A stretch of 64,000 nucleotides of DNA. It comes from Bigelowiella natans CCMP2755. Its lineage: Eukaryota; Cercozoa; Chlorarachniophyceae. Shown here piece by piece: positions 24,481 through 35,585 of the stretch; the first letter of the stretch is position 1, and every line of letters starts with the position of its first letter. Under the pieces are notes generated by a model. The model made no database searches, was not told the DNA's origin, and worked only from the letters and a program-made list of their open reading frames with translations. The stretch spans positions 1 to 64,000 of the forward strand of contig ADNK01002094.1 of NCBI GenBank assembly GCA_000320545.1, written 5' to 3'. Position numbers and translations under genes: made by a program.

Positions 24481-26980
24481 CATCAGAGCTCCTTAATCTA
24501 TAAATTTTGTTCTCAAATCATTATGAGATTTCATCATGGGGCACCATTGCTAATCCCTCTGATTTTTGTCAACCGTTTGAAAAATTATCCACTTTTATCC
24601 GATACTTTTTTAAAACGGGTCGACAATGACGTACAACATGAAGCTGTACCGACGTTGATGTGATGCTATATTTATCGCTGCCAAGTCAATTATGTTGGTT
24701 AGTACTATTAGACGCTCGGTTACTACGATAATTGACGTCGGCTAGGAGGTTGCTTCATCTTTTTCATCTGCTTCGCCCTTTGCCTCTTATCACTGCGTGA
24801 GAGTTTTGGGGGGTCAACCTACAAAAATAATGAACGCGGGATGTGATCGTAAATCATCTCAAAAGTATTTCCATATGTGTTAGTTTTTCCATTCTCACAT
24901 TCATAAGTCCCCGCATATCCTCGGGGGATTCTGGAAGCGGTAAATCTCTCTAACGTCATGTAGAGATATACAATGATTATATGCATCAGTCTTTTTCATC
25001 AGTACGGAACGAGTGTTACAAGAGGATCTATGCGAGAAGAACAACCGACCTTAATCCTACTCCTCAGCCATCCATGTATGGTGATCTGCTGCCCGTAAGC
25101 TTTCAATACTTTATTCACGTCCACAACCTGAGTTTTCCGATAATCGTGATATGTGGATGGCGATGAAGATGATGATAATGATGATGACGATTGATGGTGC
25201 TGATTAATAATGATAACGATAAATATGTTGCTTCCAAGATTCCTCATTTTTGCGTCGATCATTCATAAGAATGGTTTATTTTACCGTCGCATTTGCAGCC
25301 TCGGCGATTCGTCTTTTATCTTCAGGTGGAATTTTCTCTACGAAGAATTATATTAGGCGGGTGATGAAACGGAAGTAGAGGGAGCAATACCCTTATCGGT
25401 GTAGGTTAGTTCTCTTCTAGAAAACTGGTTAAGTATTGCGACATGTTTCTTCATTTCTGCAAGATCCTCCTTACTCTGGTATACACATGACAGCTGTAAG
25501 TGGCTCAACATTTTAGAATAAGATGATGTTTTCGCATGCAGATAGTATATGATGTCTATTTAGCTCTCGATATGTAAGAGATATCTTATCCTATCAACAT
25601 TTTCCCATCTTCTCGATCTTCTGATAAATAATCTGTCGCAAAAAATATTTACGACGAATGCATTTATACCCCAGATTGCATGAAGCTTGGCAAATTTTGC
25701 TTCCACCCTGTTGCCCCGGCTTTCTTTGACCATTTCTCCATTAACTGAAAGAGGGCCATGAGAACAACGAAATCTGTGAAGTCACCCATTAACATGGTAT
25801 TTTGTGTATAGTCTACCGATTTGAACTCCTTGTATCGAAATTTTTCGAGAGTTGACAATTCTGCAAGACTTTCGCGAAACTGTTTCTTTCCAGCCTCAAG
25901 TTGAGCTTCAGTCCTGAAGAGGTACCGATAACACCATATGAAATTTAGAATCCTTCACTTTCAACCTTTTGAACGAAAGTAAGGTGAATATCATCATTAA
26001 TTGATCAGGATAACTTGAGGTTAGTGTTGCGTGGCTTTCATACGTCGATCCGACGACTGTGTCGTAAATCCCGAAGCACCGGACTGGAAAGGGAACCAAA
26101 AGCGTCAATCTGAATCTTGGAATAGTGTTACCTTTCAATTGAGTTCTTCCTCTTGAAGATAAACGTAGACAGCCAAGGGCTGCTCTTGTGAAAGCGGTGG
26201 AACTCATTCCTTTGACCGGACCCTTTACACGTGTTTGCGACTCCAATTATTCATCTACGACAAGGTTATCCTGACCTTAGTAAATGCCATTTTATACCTA
26301 CGACACATTTTGCTACCTTGATACAGGTGCCGTTTTCACACCTACGACCAATAATTCACTGCTACTAAAATCCATTTCATTCCTGATTTTTCGGTTTCAG
26401 AGTGGAAACGGGAATGAGCCAGGCCCTCCCCTCTCACAACTCTTAAATCTTCGCTTGGAGGTAATGTTGTGGTCCGCAGAATGCTTACGTACGACTTCAA
26501 TTGATTAAAGTAGAGAGGAATAGTTTGATTCGTCATCAGCGGCAGCCAAACCACATCTCTTCTGAGCTCCTAGTAATAGTAGGAAATAACACCCCTACTG
26601 GTTGTTTTAAGTCTCTACTTCGTACTTCCCACAGAGTAATTACAGCCATGCTGCGAGACAAAAGTTCGAGTAGAAGGACATCTAAAATGATGCCATACGC
26701 TGTGCGGAGTCGTCGGAGGCCAAAGGTGGTTGGGGGCATTTCCACCAACACTTTAGCGGGAACCCAATGGCGTTTTCTTGACAAGGTAAACTTAAGTCTT
26801 CCATCAAATTTGCCGAGATTTCAGAGAATTACAACATAGTTTTGCCATACTAGTATGATATATCATCTGTTAAGACATTAAACGAATTCAGATAATATTG
26901 ATTGTTTTCAACAGAACGGTGATAGGAAGGTTATAAGCGACAACAAAGGAGCAGTGGCCCTCACTCCTGAAGCGAAAGAG
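24481..26980 (+). other. Scattered exon candidates, plus strand, gene unresolved
   Basis: Open stretches with good splice sites on both sides: 25003-25094 (RNECYKRIYARRTTDLNP... ending at a strong GTAAGC donor), 25299-25325 (PRRFVFYLQ), 26401-26460 (SGNGNEPGPPLSQLLNLRLE), 26540-26572 (RQPNHISSELL) and 26648-26785 (basic, ending WRFLDK before GTAAAC). Several join in phase, but I could not build one uninterrupted reading frame. No family is recognised. A minus-strand exon overlaps the region. Confidence 0.25.
25664..25913 (-). CDS. C-terminal exon of an unrecognised minus-strand gene
   Basis: Acceptor CTCTTCAG followed by 83 codons to a TAA at 25666-25664. The start is charged and probably helical (TEAQLEAGKKQFRESLAELS), followed by YTQNTMLMGDFTDFVVLMAL and a basic end. 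Upstream exons are likely between about 25990 and 26250: an open stretch NEFHRFHKSSPWLSTFIFKR ends at a GTAACA donor, and another open stretch follows it. The joining phase is ambiguous, so no full model is given. Confidence 0.4.
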
Positions 26981-27015
26981 TAGTACATCTTTGGAAATAC
27001 GTAGTTTCCTCAATA

Positions 27016-27031
27016 ATATGTGTGTTTGTAT

Positions 27032-27079
<48 letters not shown>
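27016..27079. repeat. (GT)n microsatellite
   Basis: About 64 bases of alternating GT with two early interruptions, in a probable intron or spacer. Confidence 0.9.
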
Positions 27080-27081
<2 letters not shown>

Positions 27082-27325
27082 TGTCGTTGATGCTCCTGTC
27101 ATCATCTTCTTCAAAAACAATTCTGCTACTAACAAACTGTTACTACTCGTCATTCTCAAGGTATCTAGCCCAGTATCAAATGAATCCGATGACTCAAAGC
27201 ATCAACATGGATCATGTCCAAGGAATAGATGAGTTCGAGAGAGCTGAGATAGAAGTATTATCTGCTTTTTCGTTTTTACTTCACGCCTGCAAACTTGATA
27301 GCAACATTTCTCAAATTCTTATTAG

Positions 27326-28537
27326 GGTTCTCACCAAACGACGACCCGATCGTTCCATAGCCGTCCAACAACAGCATCGTCGCTCCTTACACGACTTCTT
27401 CGGGATAATTCTAACGACTTCGCCGATTATGGAGGCAAGCCCATGACATCCGATTATACACACTCAGAAAAGATGCAACATAATGATACGATATATGAAG
27501 AAGTTTTGAAGAATAAGGGGAGAGAAGCTGAAGAATCCGCGCACATGCAAAGAAATTCTGGTATAAGAAAGCACGGAGGACGCATTGCGATGGTGAATAA
27601 GAAAAAGAAGTCGATAAGGAATGCACACGAATCCAGATTTAAGAATCGCCACGCAAAGAAAGGGCACATTCGTGAGGCAGGCAAGGAAATCGCTCAGAGC
27701 GAGCGGTCTAACGTGATCTGGAGACCTCCTGTAAAAATGCGGATTGCTACCGATTTGAAGAAAGTAATTCAAGAAAGTGGCTCAAACATCATGACATCAC
27801 ATCCAAAATATTTGCAAAGATGAGTCTGAACAATGTGCATGGGGCCCGTGGTATTTTCTGATTTTGCTCTTGTGATTCAAAAGGAAACCGAGGAAAAATT
27901 GCTTAATATTACCAAAAGAGAAGAGAGTGCCAGATTATACGGTCCTCTTATGGCTCGAGATTCGACAGTGGAAGATTTAGGTCCCAATATATTATTTATG
28001 AAGAAATACGTTTTTGATAGTCTGCCGGCGCTCTTGCTTTTAATTGATTGCGTGAATAATTCTTCACCTCCTTACACCTCAGCTAAAGAGAAGATCAAAG
28101 GCAAAAAGAAAAAGTACAAAAATCCTCCTCTTGCAGGAAGCACGGGCCTCTTCAAGGCAGCAAAGCCTAAACCAAAACCACGCCCAAAGATTGGAGCATG
28201 GTATTTGGACGTTAAGTATTGGGGGAAGGAAAAAGCTGCGAATCGTATTAAAAAAAGTAGCGACTCAAAGTATAATCATGAACATAGCCAGACCTCTGTG
28301 GGTGAGGTTACCTCTTCCTCTCCAGATAACCTTGAGAGGGAAGCGACCGTAGATAGGAGAGCCCACCTCACGAAGCAAATACTGGACCTCTACATAGCCA
28401 AGGCCTATAAGGCTCACCTCAAGGATACCATGAAAAAACGACGAGGAGAGCCATACCGCATGCCCTACTTCTTAAAAGACGTTGACGATTCGGAAGTTGA
28501 ACTTCCTCGTGAGCGCACCGAATCAGAGGATTACTAA
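27326..28537 (+). CDS. Basic protein with a FAM47-like GAWYL motif, 5' end unresolved
   Basis: Two exons in phase: 27326-27763 (acceptor ATTCTTATTAG, donor GTAATT) and 27884-28537, ending at TAA. Splicing removes an in-frame TGA at 27820 and gives DLKKETEEKLLNITKREESA. The product of about 363 residues (partial) is Lys/Arg-rich and mostly helical or disordered. PKPRPKIGAWYLDVKYW resembles the YGAWYL-x-P-x-x-W motif I associate with the FAM47 family; this is a short match and only suggestive. At least one earlier exon is needed, perhaps the stretch at 27163-27320 in another phase. No function is assigned. Confidence 0.5.
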
Positions 28538-28569
28538 CAAAAAAGGGAAAAGTTATCACCTGCAGCGAC

Positions 28570-29470
28570 TGCTATTTGTGACACATTTTTGCACAAAGCA
28601 TGCACATTACCTAGGTTCATCGCATTGGCACGATTCCTGACATGATAATGTTAGGAAATCAAAACTCTATTCTCATGCTGCACAAGTTAGTTATCGTCAC
28701 ATTGTCGTGATGATGCGATGCATGTCATGCAACATCATGTTTTGTGGTGGCAGCACTGCCATCAGCTAGCAGATCAGTCACATGTGCTTGGCGTGCAATG
28801 CCCGCGAGGCATGTGCGACGGATTCTGCGACTACGATACTGTGTGAGTGCGCGTCGTATTTGAAAACAATGAGAAACACAATAATGGGCACGACGAGCGC
28901 CGTACGTCACAACACAATGATGCGTGAGCGCGCGCGTTGTGCGCAATCTAGCAATGCATGCTGTGCATCTCTGCTAGCTCTGGTGCAAATGCACGATCGC
29001 CCGAATTGGCAATGCCAGAGTACAGAGTACCGCCTGCGTGCTGGAATGTGCATGCTGGTGTGTGCAAAGTGACACACACTGCACGATGAAGCTGAAGCAA
29101 CCGCACACCTGCAGCCTGAACGATCGACAATTGAGTCGGTGCATTGCATTGCTCAACTTTGGCAAACTAGCAAAGTGTCCACTAGCTAGCTAGATCGATC
29201 GTGCTGCTAGCTGGCAAGCGCGAACGTTCCTCAAACAAGTCCGACAGAAACTGCAGGCAAATGCCCAAACTGGCGTGAACCATTGTGTGGAGCACTTTGC
29301 GTCACCTGGTCGAGATGTGCTCTGCAAGCGCAAATTGGGGGGATTCATCGATTCATCGTTTGCGGCAAATCATTTTCTTATGGAAATCGAAGGAATTTCA
29401 AGCATGCGACATGCATCGTTTTATTGAAGCAACAATTTCATCTTTTCAAAACTTCAAAACCACAACAACT
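28570..29470. repeat. TGCA/GCTAGC-rich intergenic island 4
   Basis: Dense in TGCATG, GCATGC, GCGCGC and CTAGCTAGCTAG (29183-29197), with TCTAGCAATG at 28947. Lies between two plus-strand genes. Overlapping frames on both strands have no domain. Confidence 0.55.
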
Positions 29471-29743
29471 CAAGAATACACAATATCATCAATAGGCACG
29501 CTTGCAGCTACTACATTGGCATCCATTTGATTTGAAGGGAATTTGTATGACACAATGTGTAAAAGCACCTATTCATTTGTAGAATTCTCGAGAGAATTGT
29601 ATTTCTTTTCAAAATGCACATTGCATTCCAACACCGAATGGGAGAGGTCACAGAGATTGATGTGCCACAGCGATTCAACATTTCAACATTGTTTCAAAGT
29701 TAAACCACTCTCAATTGTGCATTAACTCTTTAGGACTGAGGAG

Positions 29744-31510
29744 ATGAATTGGATGGGCGGAGCACGAAAGCGACACTTCGTTCCAAAGAAGAATCAAAAA
29801 CTTCGTGATCAGTTTGCAAAGAGAAAGGCATCTCTTCAGCAAAACCTCAAGCAAAATGACGAAGAGCACATGAACCGACCTCAATCCCAAAGCAACATTT
29901 CGGGATCCTCAAATTTTACAAAGTCATTAGAATTTAGGAGCTTAAAGAGAATCCCGAGAATCAATCCCACTATAGGCCATCTTTCAAAGTCAAAACCAAA
30001 GCCAAAGCAATCTGAATCGACAGTTCCCAAAAATGCAAGAAGAAAGCACATCAAATTTACTGAAAACAGAAAAGCTAATTCATTTAAGAACACAAGAACA
30101 TCCAGCTCAACACCTTATCGATCAAAAAGGAAAGAAGTTGATGATCCCAAGGATCCACATTACTTTGATCAATTTTATGAATCAACATTCCCACATAATG
30201 AGCTTCAAAATTCACCATTCAATGCATCCCTCAATGGGCGTAAAATTACTACTCACAAGAAACATATAAAATTCAATCCCAGTAGCTACACCGTTGATTG
30301 TCAAGATAATGAACTTCGTCAGGACCAAATTATGAAAAGGTCGACTGATTTACATTCAGCAAAGAGTGAGGACCGGATCTCTGATCCAGAATCTCCAGAA
30401 AAACTACGTGAAAATAAAAGCATCGAAGAACTTTCATCTGGACATCTGCTTCAAATTCAGGACAAGGAAAGCGAAAGATTTTCCCAGAAAATAATTGAAT
30501 CTCCAGTGCTGCAACATTCATATTTCAATGACAATGAGAAACGTCCAGAAGTTCAAATTGTGGGAAATCCTAATGATTTGCCAATCTTTCGAAGCAGGTT
30601 TTCTAGTTTGGTCGAGAGCATAGGAGGGGAAAGAAGGGTAAGAATATCAGTTACTATCTTTCATGATGACTGACCGCTTCTTACATGCCAGATGGGATAT
30701 GTCCCGTTAATCAAAAGTCAAAAAGAGGATCTGTTCGGGAATAGTTATGAAGAACGGACAGCAGCACGTGATGATGGAGACCAATTATCAGAAAAAGTTA
30801 AATGCTTGGAAAAGGAAAAAGCTGAACTGAAACGGATCTGTTTGCGTCTTGAAAGCCAGTTGAGTGAACAATCAGGGGAACAACGTGAAATAAAGAGAAT
30901 TTTTGAGAGACTCGAAGCCCAAAACAGCAAGCAGGAGAAATTAATGCAACTTCTAAAACAAAGTGTAGACCTTAATAAAGAAGAAATAGATTCTTTAAGA
31001 CGAGAGAATCAAAGACATCGAAGTTTTCAGGAACACCCCAAAAAAAAAATTAACGAAGTGGAGTTTGCTGTCTCTCCTATTCGTTACAAAGACTATCAGA
31101 GAGACATTTCCACATGCACAGTGGATGATGATAAAGTCGACAAGAGTCCAGTAATGTCGAGATCAATCTCAGCCAATAAATTGTTGACGCAGTCATTTGG
31201 GGGAAACTTTGATGGAGTGCATGAAAAGTCGAATGGAAATTTTACCACAATCACCTCGAATGTCACAAATCCTAAAAGTTATGTCCAGGAAAATAACATA
31301 GAAGTTCTAGATGAAACCCGTGCAGTGAAAAGTAGAGATACTAATACTGACGCTCCCCATAGCAAAGATGGGTATGGTCACAATGGTCTGAGCATGTTCC
31401 GTTCTTCTTTTGGAAAAAGAAAGATAGTTGTGTGCAATGTTGAGCTCGAAAAACGTGGAGGAAAACTAGTTGGAAGTTTTGATCTAATGAAATCTGATGA
31501 AAATTTGTGA
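29744..31510 (+). CDS. Coiled-coil protein with a REDIC1-like N terminus
   Basis: Two exons, 29744-30637 and 30692-31510, with a 54-base intron, phase 0; 570 residues. The start MNWMGGARKRHFVPKK, followed by a basic QFAKRKASLQQ helix, resembles the MNWVGGSR-x-R start of the meiotic crossover regulator REDIC1 (C12orf40), as I recall it. The middle is disordered, basic and Ser-rich, with repeated KHIKF blocks (RRKHIKFTEN, HKKHIKFNPS). Exon 2 carries a strong heptad coiled coil over roughly residues 320-400 (EKVKCLEKEKAELKRICLRL and onward). The C terminus is Ser/Lys-rich. A nuclear, perhaps meiotic, role is inference from a 10-residue match; it may simply be an unrelated coiled-coil protein. 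An AG at 29731-29732 could end a 5' UTR intron. Confidence 0.6.
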
Positions 31511-32060
31511 AACATCTTCTACTCCATGCAGCATGTCCATGCTTTCAAAGAGTAGCCTTGTGAGAGATCATCAGACACAAAGTGTAGATGCATGCAACAT
31601 GCTTACACCACTATAGACCAGTACACATCATGCCTTGCTTTCGCTATGCTAGCATGGTTGGGAAGTTTGAAATCACAGTGCTAGAGTGGAACACGCCCGC
31701 TATGTTTTTGCCCAGAGGTTTAGATGCATGAGAAGCAGTTGTTGAAGAGAAAATGCTGCACACTGCTAGACTGTTTGCTTCGCGGATTGCCCGCCCAGCC
31801 CACTACGACTATGATAGACATGCAGCTGGAACACACACATGCAACATCACTGCGTCCATTGCCGTGTCCATCATGACTAGTCAATGCGCATGCTAGCATG
31901 ATGAGGCATGGCATGCATGCGACATGCCTTGATGCATGCCATGTTGATCATGCATCAATGCATGTGTCGATCTGTTGTTAGATTTAGAGATGATCACTAC
32001 ATCGCAGCAACAATGACATGTAATGATGCCTTAATTTTAGACTGCGTGCTTGCGATCGAA

Positions 32061-32119
32061 GCAGCGCAACTGTAGCTACATTAGGATGACTATTGAAAAG
32101 ATTTAATCACTTCATTACA

Positions 32120-32126
<7 letters not shown>
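32061..32126 (+). repeat. Dispersed 80-base element, partial copy 3
   Basis: GCTACATTAGGATGACTATT, then GAAAAGATTTAATCACTTCATT and ACATCCATCT; it lacks most of the AGCGCTGTAGCCGCTGC head. It runs into the (CT)n tract. Confidence 0.7.

Positions 32127-32169
<43 letters not shown>
32124..32169. repeat. (CT)n microsatellite
   Basis: Uninterrupted CT run of about 46 bases between two copies of the dispersed element. It begins exactly at the TCT end of copy 3. Confidence 0.9.
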
Positions 32170-32172
<3 letters not shown>

Positions 32173-32174
32173 TT

Positions 32175-32252
32175 AGCGCTGTAGCCGCTGCATTGCATAG
32201 CTATATAAGGATGACCATTGAACAAATTTAATTGATTAATTACATCCGTCTT
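32175..32252 (+). repeat. Dispersed 80-base element, copy 4
   Basis: Full-length copy with head AGCGCTGTAGCCGCTGCATT and tail TTGATTAATTACATCCGTCT, the best match to the minus-strand copy at 23270-23350. Confidence 0.75.
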
Positions 32253-32370
32253 ACATACACACATGCACAAACACCGAGCCTATGCATAGACTTAAGTGTA
32301 CATAGAGAAATTTAACTACTACAGCTAGGGAACGGGGGGGGAAGATGCGCCGAAAATCAACCTGGGCTTT

Positions 32371-34460
32371 CTATAAAGCACCAGGAGACGCATCGCTATC
32401 CTTCGTATATATTCGAAGCTCGCCTCTATCTCCTCGTGTAACTCTGAACACATCATCAAGGAATGTAACCTTAAACGTAGCGCTTCGCAGGGGAGCAGGT
32501 GGCTGGAGGAAGTCAGGCAAACGGGGAATGTCGATCTGAAGACAGGGATGACAATGATTATCGATATCGTTGGGTTGCGTATGCATGAGTAACCTGTGGC
32601 AATCCGTTCAGGCTGAGGAAACCACCAATGGCACCAATCGGCTAAGAATTAAATGGGAACACAATCAAGGGCGACATCCAACTTAAAACTTTCGACCACT
32701 CGAGGTAACCAATAAAGTTATAATTAATAGCTAACCTTGACAGTTGTGCTCTCAAAGGTGATGGTTACTTTGTTTGGTTCCTCAACTTTATAAGTATGCC
32801 TAGGCATAAAGACAATAGATAAACCACAATAGCACCATTCTCGTCGCATACATCCAGCACAATCCGTTCCAGTCGTACAAAATTCGTATGCTTTTCCGAT
32901 TACTCTCACCAAGTCCAACATAACTTAGTGTAAATATTTGTTTCGAAGCGGGAATTGCAGTTTCGAAAAACTACTCTAAGCAACAACAGTTTTTTTGGTT
33001 TTTCCTTCTAGTTGTCTTCTGGCGCTAATATCGTATTACAATTAGACTCGCACTGATCCCTAACCTCAAGCTCGCCCTGAGGGACGGAGCTTTGTCCTTT
33101 GATGCTGTATTTTGCCAGTTTGCCCCCGGAATGCGAGCTAGCGTCGCTCCTTGTTACAAAATGATGATGAGGGGGGGGAAGGGGGGGGGGGAGAGAGAGA
33201 GAGAGAGAGAGCGAAAGAGGGATAAATGTCAATGCAGCGCACCGAATCCATCTCGTCCCTGCAGCAGGTAAGAGGAAAGCTCAACCACGTTGTCCAAGTG
33301 TTGCGTGTCGATTCTCTGAGGGATTAGTAAAATTTGGCAAAATTAGCATCACGACTGTACTTGAGCCAAAAACGTGAAACCTCTTCTAGAAACATTAATT
33401 AATTCCCATGTTGCGTCCATCTCCCAAGGGATGTTTTTATCACAACTCCCGACGCTGCGACTGATCACCTGAAAGACTTGGCCCAAAGCCAGTGGTGTGA
33501 AGGCAGCAAGCGGTCCAGGTCGTGTACCACCTAGGCTCCCAGTTGTAAATCCAGACGTGTATATAAGCCGCCAGTTACCCTAATAAGAAAGAGCAAGGCG
33601 ATGGTGGGGAGGGAGGCATGAGCTACCACAGGTGAAATAAGAGGCGGCCGAATAACGACGCCGTATTAGGAGGTTTCAACCCTAAGTCTTTCCCGAGATT
33701 CAGAGCTGATGAAGTCAACAGCAGCGCCTTCAAGTTCTAGCTTCTTTGCTAACTCGTCCACTCGCTCTGCCTGTAGCGCACAATCAATCAATATACATGT
33801 AATAACGTGACTAAAAATAGGTGTGAATCTCTTCAGGGCTATTACTTCATTTGCAGATGCTGCCAACCCACGATCAAGGCTGGCCACTAGACTTAATATC
33901 TATGGAAGAATTTAGTAGGAGGACGAGGGGAGGAGGAGGTTTAGCGAGTTTGGCGGTGTGAGAATACCGCATTGTTACCTCATTTTTTAACTTAGTAAGA
34001 AGGTCCTCCTTCTCAAGCTGATAAAAGTCAAAGATATATTGGTGAATCATACGAATTTTATAATGGATAATGTTTCCCCCACGCTACTACACGGCTTTAC
34101 TCTGAAAAAATCCGTCACACAGCTGTCGTCTTCCTGCACCTTAGTTTGAAAAAAAAACTCCTTATCGCATGTTATACTAAATATTATATTAAATGAATCA
34201 AATGAGAATAGTTCATCATGTTGCAAGATGTAACCACAAATCACCTCTTGCCAGTCTCTTTTCGTTGACTTTGACGAGTGAGCTCTCAAATCCCTGCTAA
34301 GGAGAAATCGAGACAAAGGTGAGACCGTCCTTCGACGGAAATACCAGGGCTCTACCCTTCCTTTTTGGGATCGATCTAATCGAGTTTTAGGGCCTAGATG
34401 CAGGTGGTTAAGTTGGACCCTCGAAGCGGCCATGGTGAAGGTTACAAGCAGTAGCAACAT
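32371..34460 (-). CDS. PAP/fibrillin plastid lipid-associated protein
   Basis: Fibrillins are plastid proteins of plastoglobules and thylakoids that bind lipids and isoprenoids. Ten exons, all in phase on the minus strand: 34460-34245, 34017-33979, 33899-33846, 33770-33681, 33579-33469, 33315-33243, 33149-33065, 32799-32736, 32641-32594, 32535-32371; 314 residues. PAP signatures come in order: SLDRGLAASANE, then GNWRLIYTSGF, RPGPLAAFTPLALGQVFQRI, the late strand HTYKVEEPNKVTITFESTTV, and LDDVFRVTRGDRGELRIY, the family's closing motif. Residues 1-72 are basic, rich in Ser/Thr/Arg and poor in acids, as in a transit peptide. They are preceded by MLLLLVTFTMAAS, which could be a short signal sequence, as used in plastids with extra membranes; a second ATG at codon 10 would remove it. 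Confidence 0.92.
33170..33212. repeat. G-run and (GA)n tract in a fibrillin intron
   Basis: G-rich runs followed by (GA)n, within the intron between exons 6 and 7 of the fibrillin gene; on the coding strand this is a pyrimidine tract before the acceptor. Confidence 0.8.
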
Positions 34461-34779
34461 CTATCTCCCTCCACAGTTGTATCCTCCCTATCTTCGGAAT
34501 GTGAAGCAGCCGAACGGCCCCCAAATATTCCATGCGACAACTATGGTTTGTCGTCGTCCTGCTGAATTCCAAAATGAAGTGCTCGAACAGAAGAAATGGC
34601 ACCCAGGACTAGAGGAGAGCAACTCTCGCAGCCTAGCTTCCCAAGCCCCAAGGAGCAGCACACATCATTAACAGTATCCTAAGTAGTTTACATAATAAAT
34701 ATCGCTCGGTTTTCATGGAAAAAAATGGGGTAAGGAGAAACAAACCTCGCCACCAGATGAAAAAAATGACATTGGCGCA

Positions 34780-35560
34780 GCACGCGCACGTTGATGTGGC
34801 ATTGTTGTGAAATAAAGAAAGAAACTTCCTTGAACGACTACATCACCAAAAAAAGTGTTGCATGACATTTATTATCTTGCAAAGTACGAAACGCAGTGGC
34901 ATGTGTGTGCGTAGCTGCGATGTCTGTGTGTCTAGATGGCTAAGTGGCCGCCTCTGACCATCTTTGTTACCTTGCAATGTGGTGATCGATCGACGAGCGA
35001 GCTAGCGAGCTATGGCTGCATGTGCAGCACGCGCCACAATGATCATTGTCTGCCATCATGCGAGGCGTTATTCATTGGTATCACAGCGCGTTCATTGAAC
35101 AATTGAAGAGGCATGCTACGATCGACGCAGAGCCTCTGCACTGCACGCATAGCATGGCTACATGTAATTGCAAATCCGCTTGTTGCTTGCTAGGTTGTCA
35201 TCATTATTAGTCTCAATTTTCACTGCTATCTAGTTGTGTGAGCGGGCCATTGATGCTGCATGCAAGCGTTGCACATTGACGCCACGCGCGATGGCCTCAT
35301 TATGAATCTCGTACGTAACAAGAAACAGGAAGGGATGTGTGACATTACAGAAGGGCAACCACAGCGACAATGTTGATATTTAATCTAATTCGGCACGCAA
35401 TAACGAGATAGCTGTTCATCACTAGGAACATCAAAACTAATCATCCAAGGAGTATAGAGGAGAGCCTACTATGTATGTAGTGAGTCTTGTTGTATTCCAT
35501 ATGCAGCGATGCATGAAACATAGACAAAAATACATTTGTCGTATTTGCACGATAAACAAA
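34780..35560. repeat. TGCA/GCTAGC-rich intergenic island 6
   Basis: Between two tandem minus-strand genes. Contains GCGAGCTAGCGAGCTATGG, TGCATGTGCAGCACGCG, GCATGCTACGATCGACGC and similar words. No gene seen. Confidence 0.5.
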
Positions 35561-35585
35561 AGCGTATACCGCGGTTTGAATTGAA

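Larger units (their letters stand above)
31520..32370. repeat. TGCA/GCTAGC-rich intergenic island 5
   Basis: Lies between convergent gene ends. Shows CATGCATGC/CATGCTAGCATG words up to about 31980. Two direct copies of the dispersed 80-base element follow, flanking a (CT)n tract (32124-32169). Confidence 0.6.
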
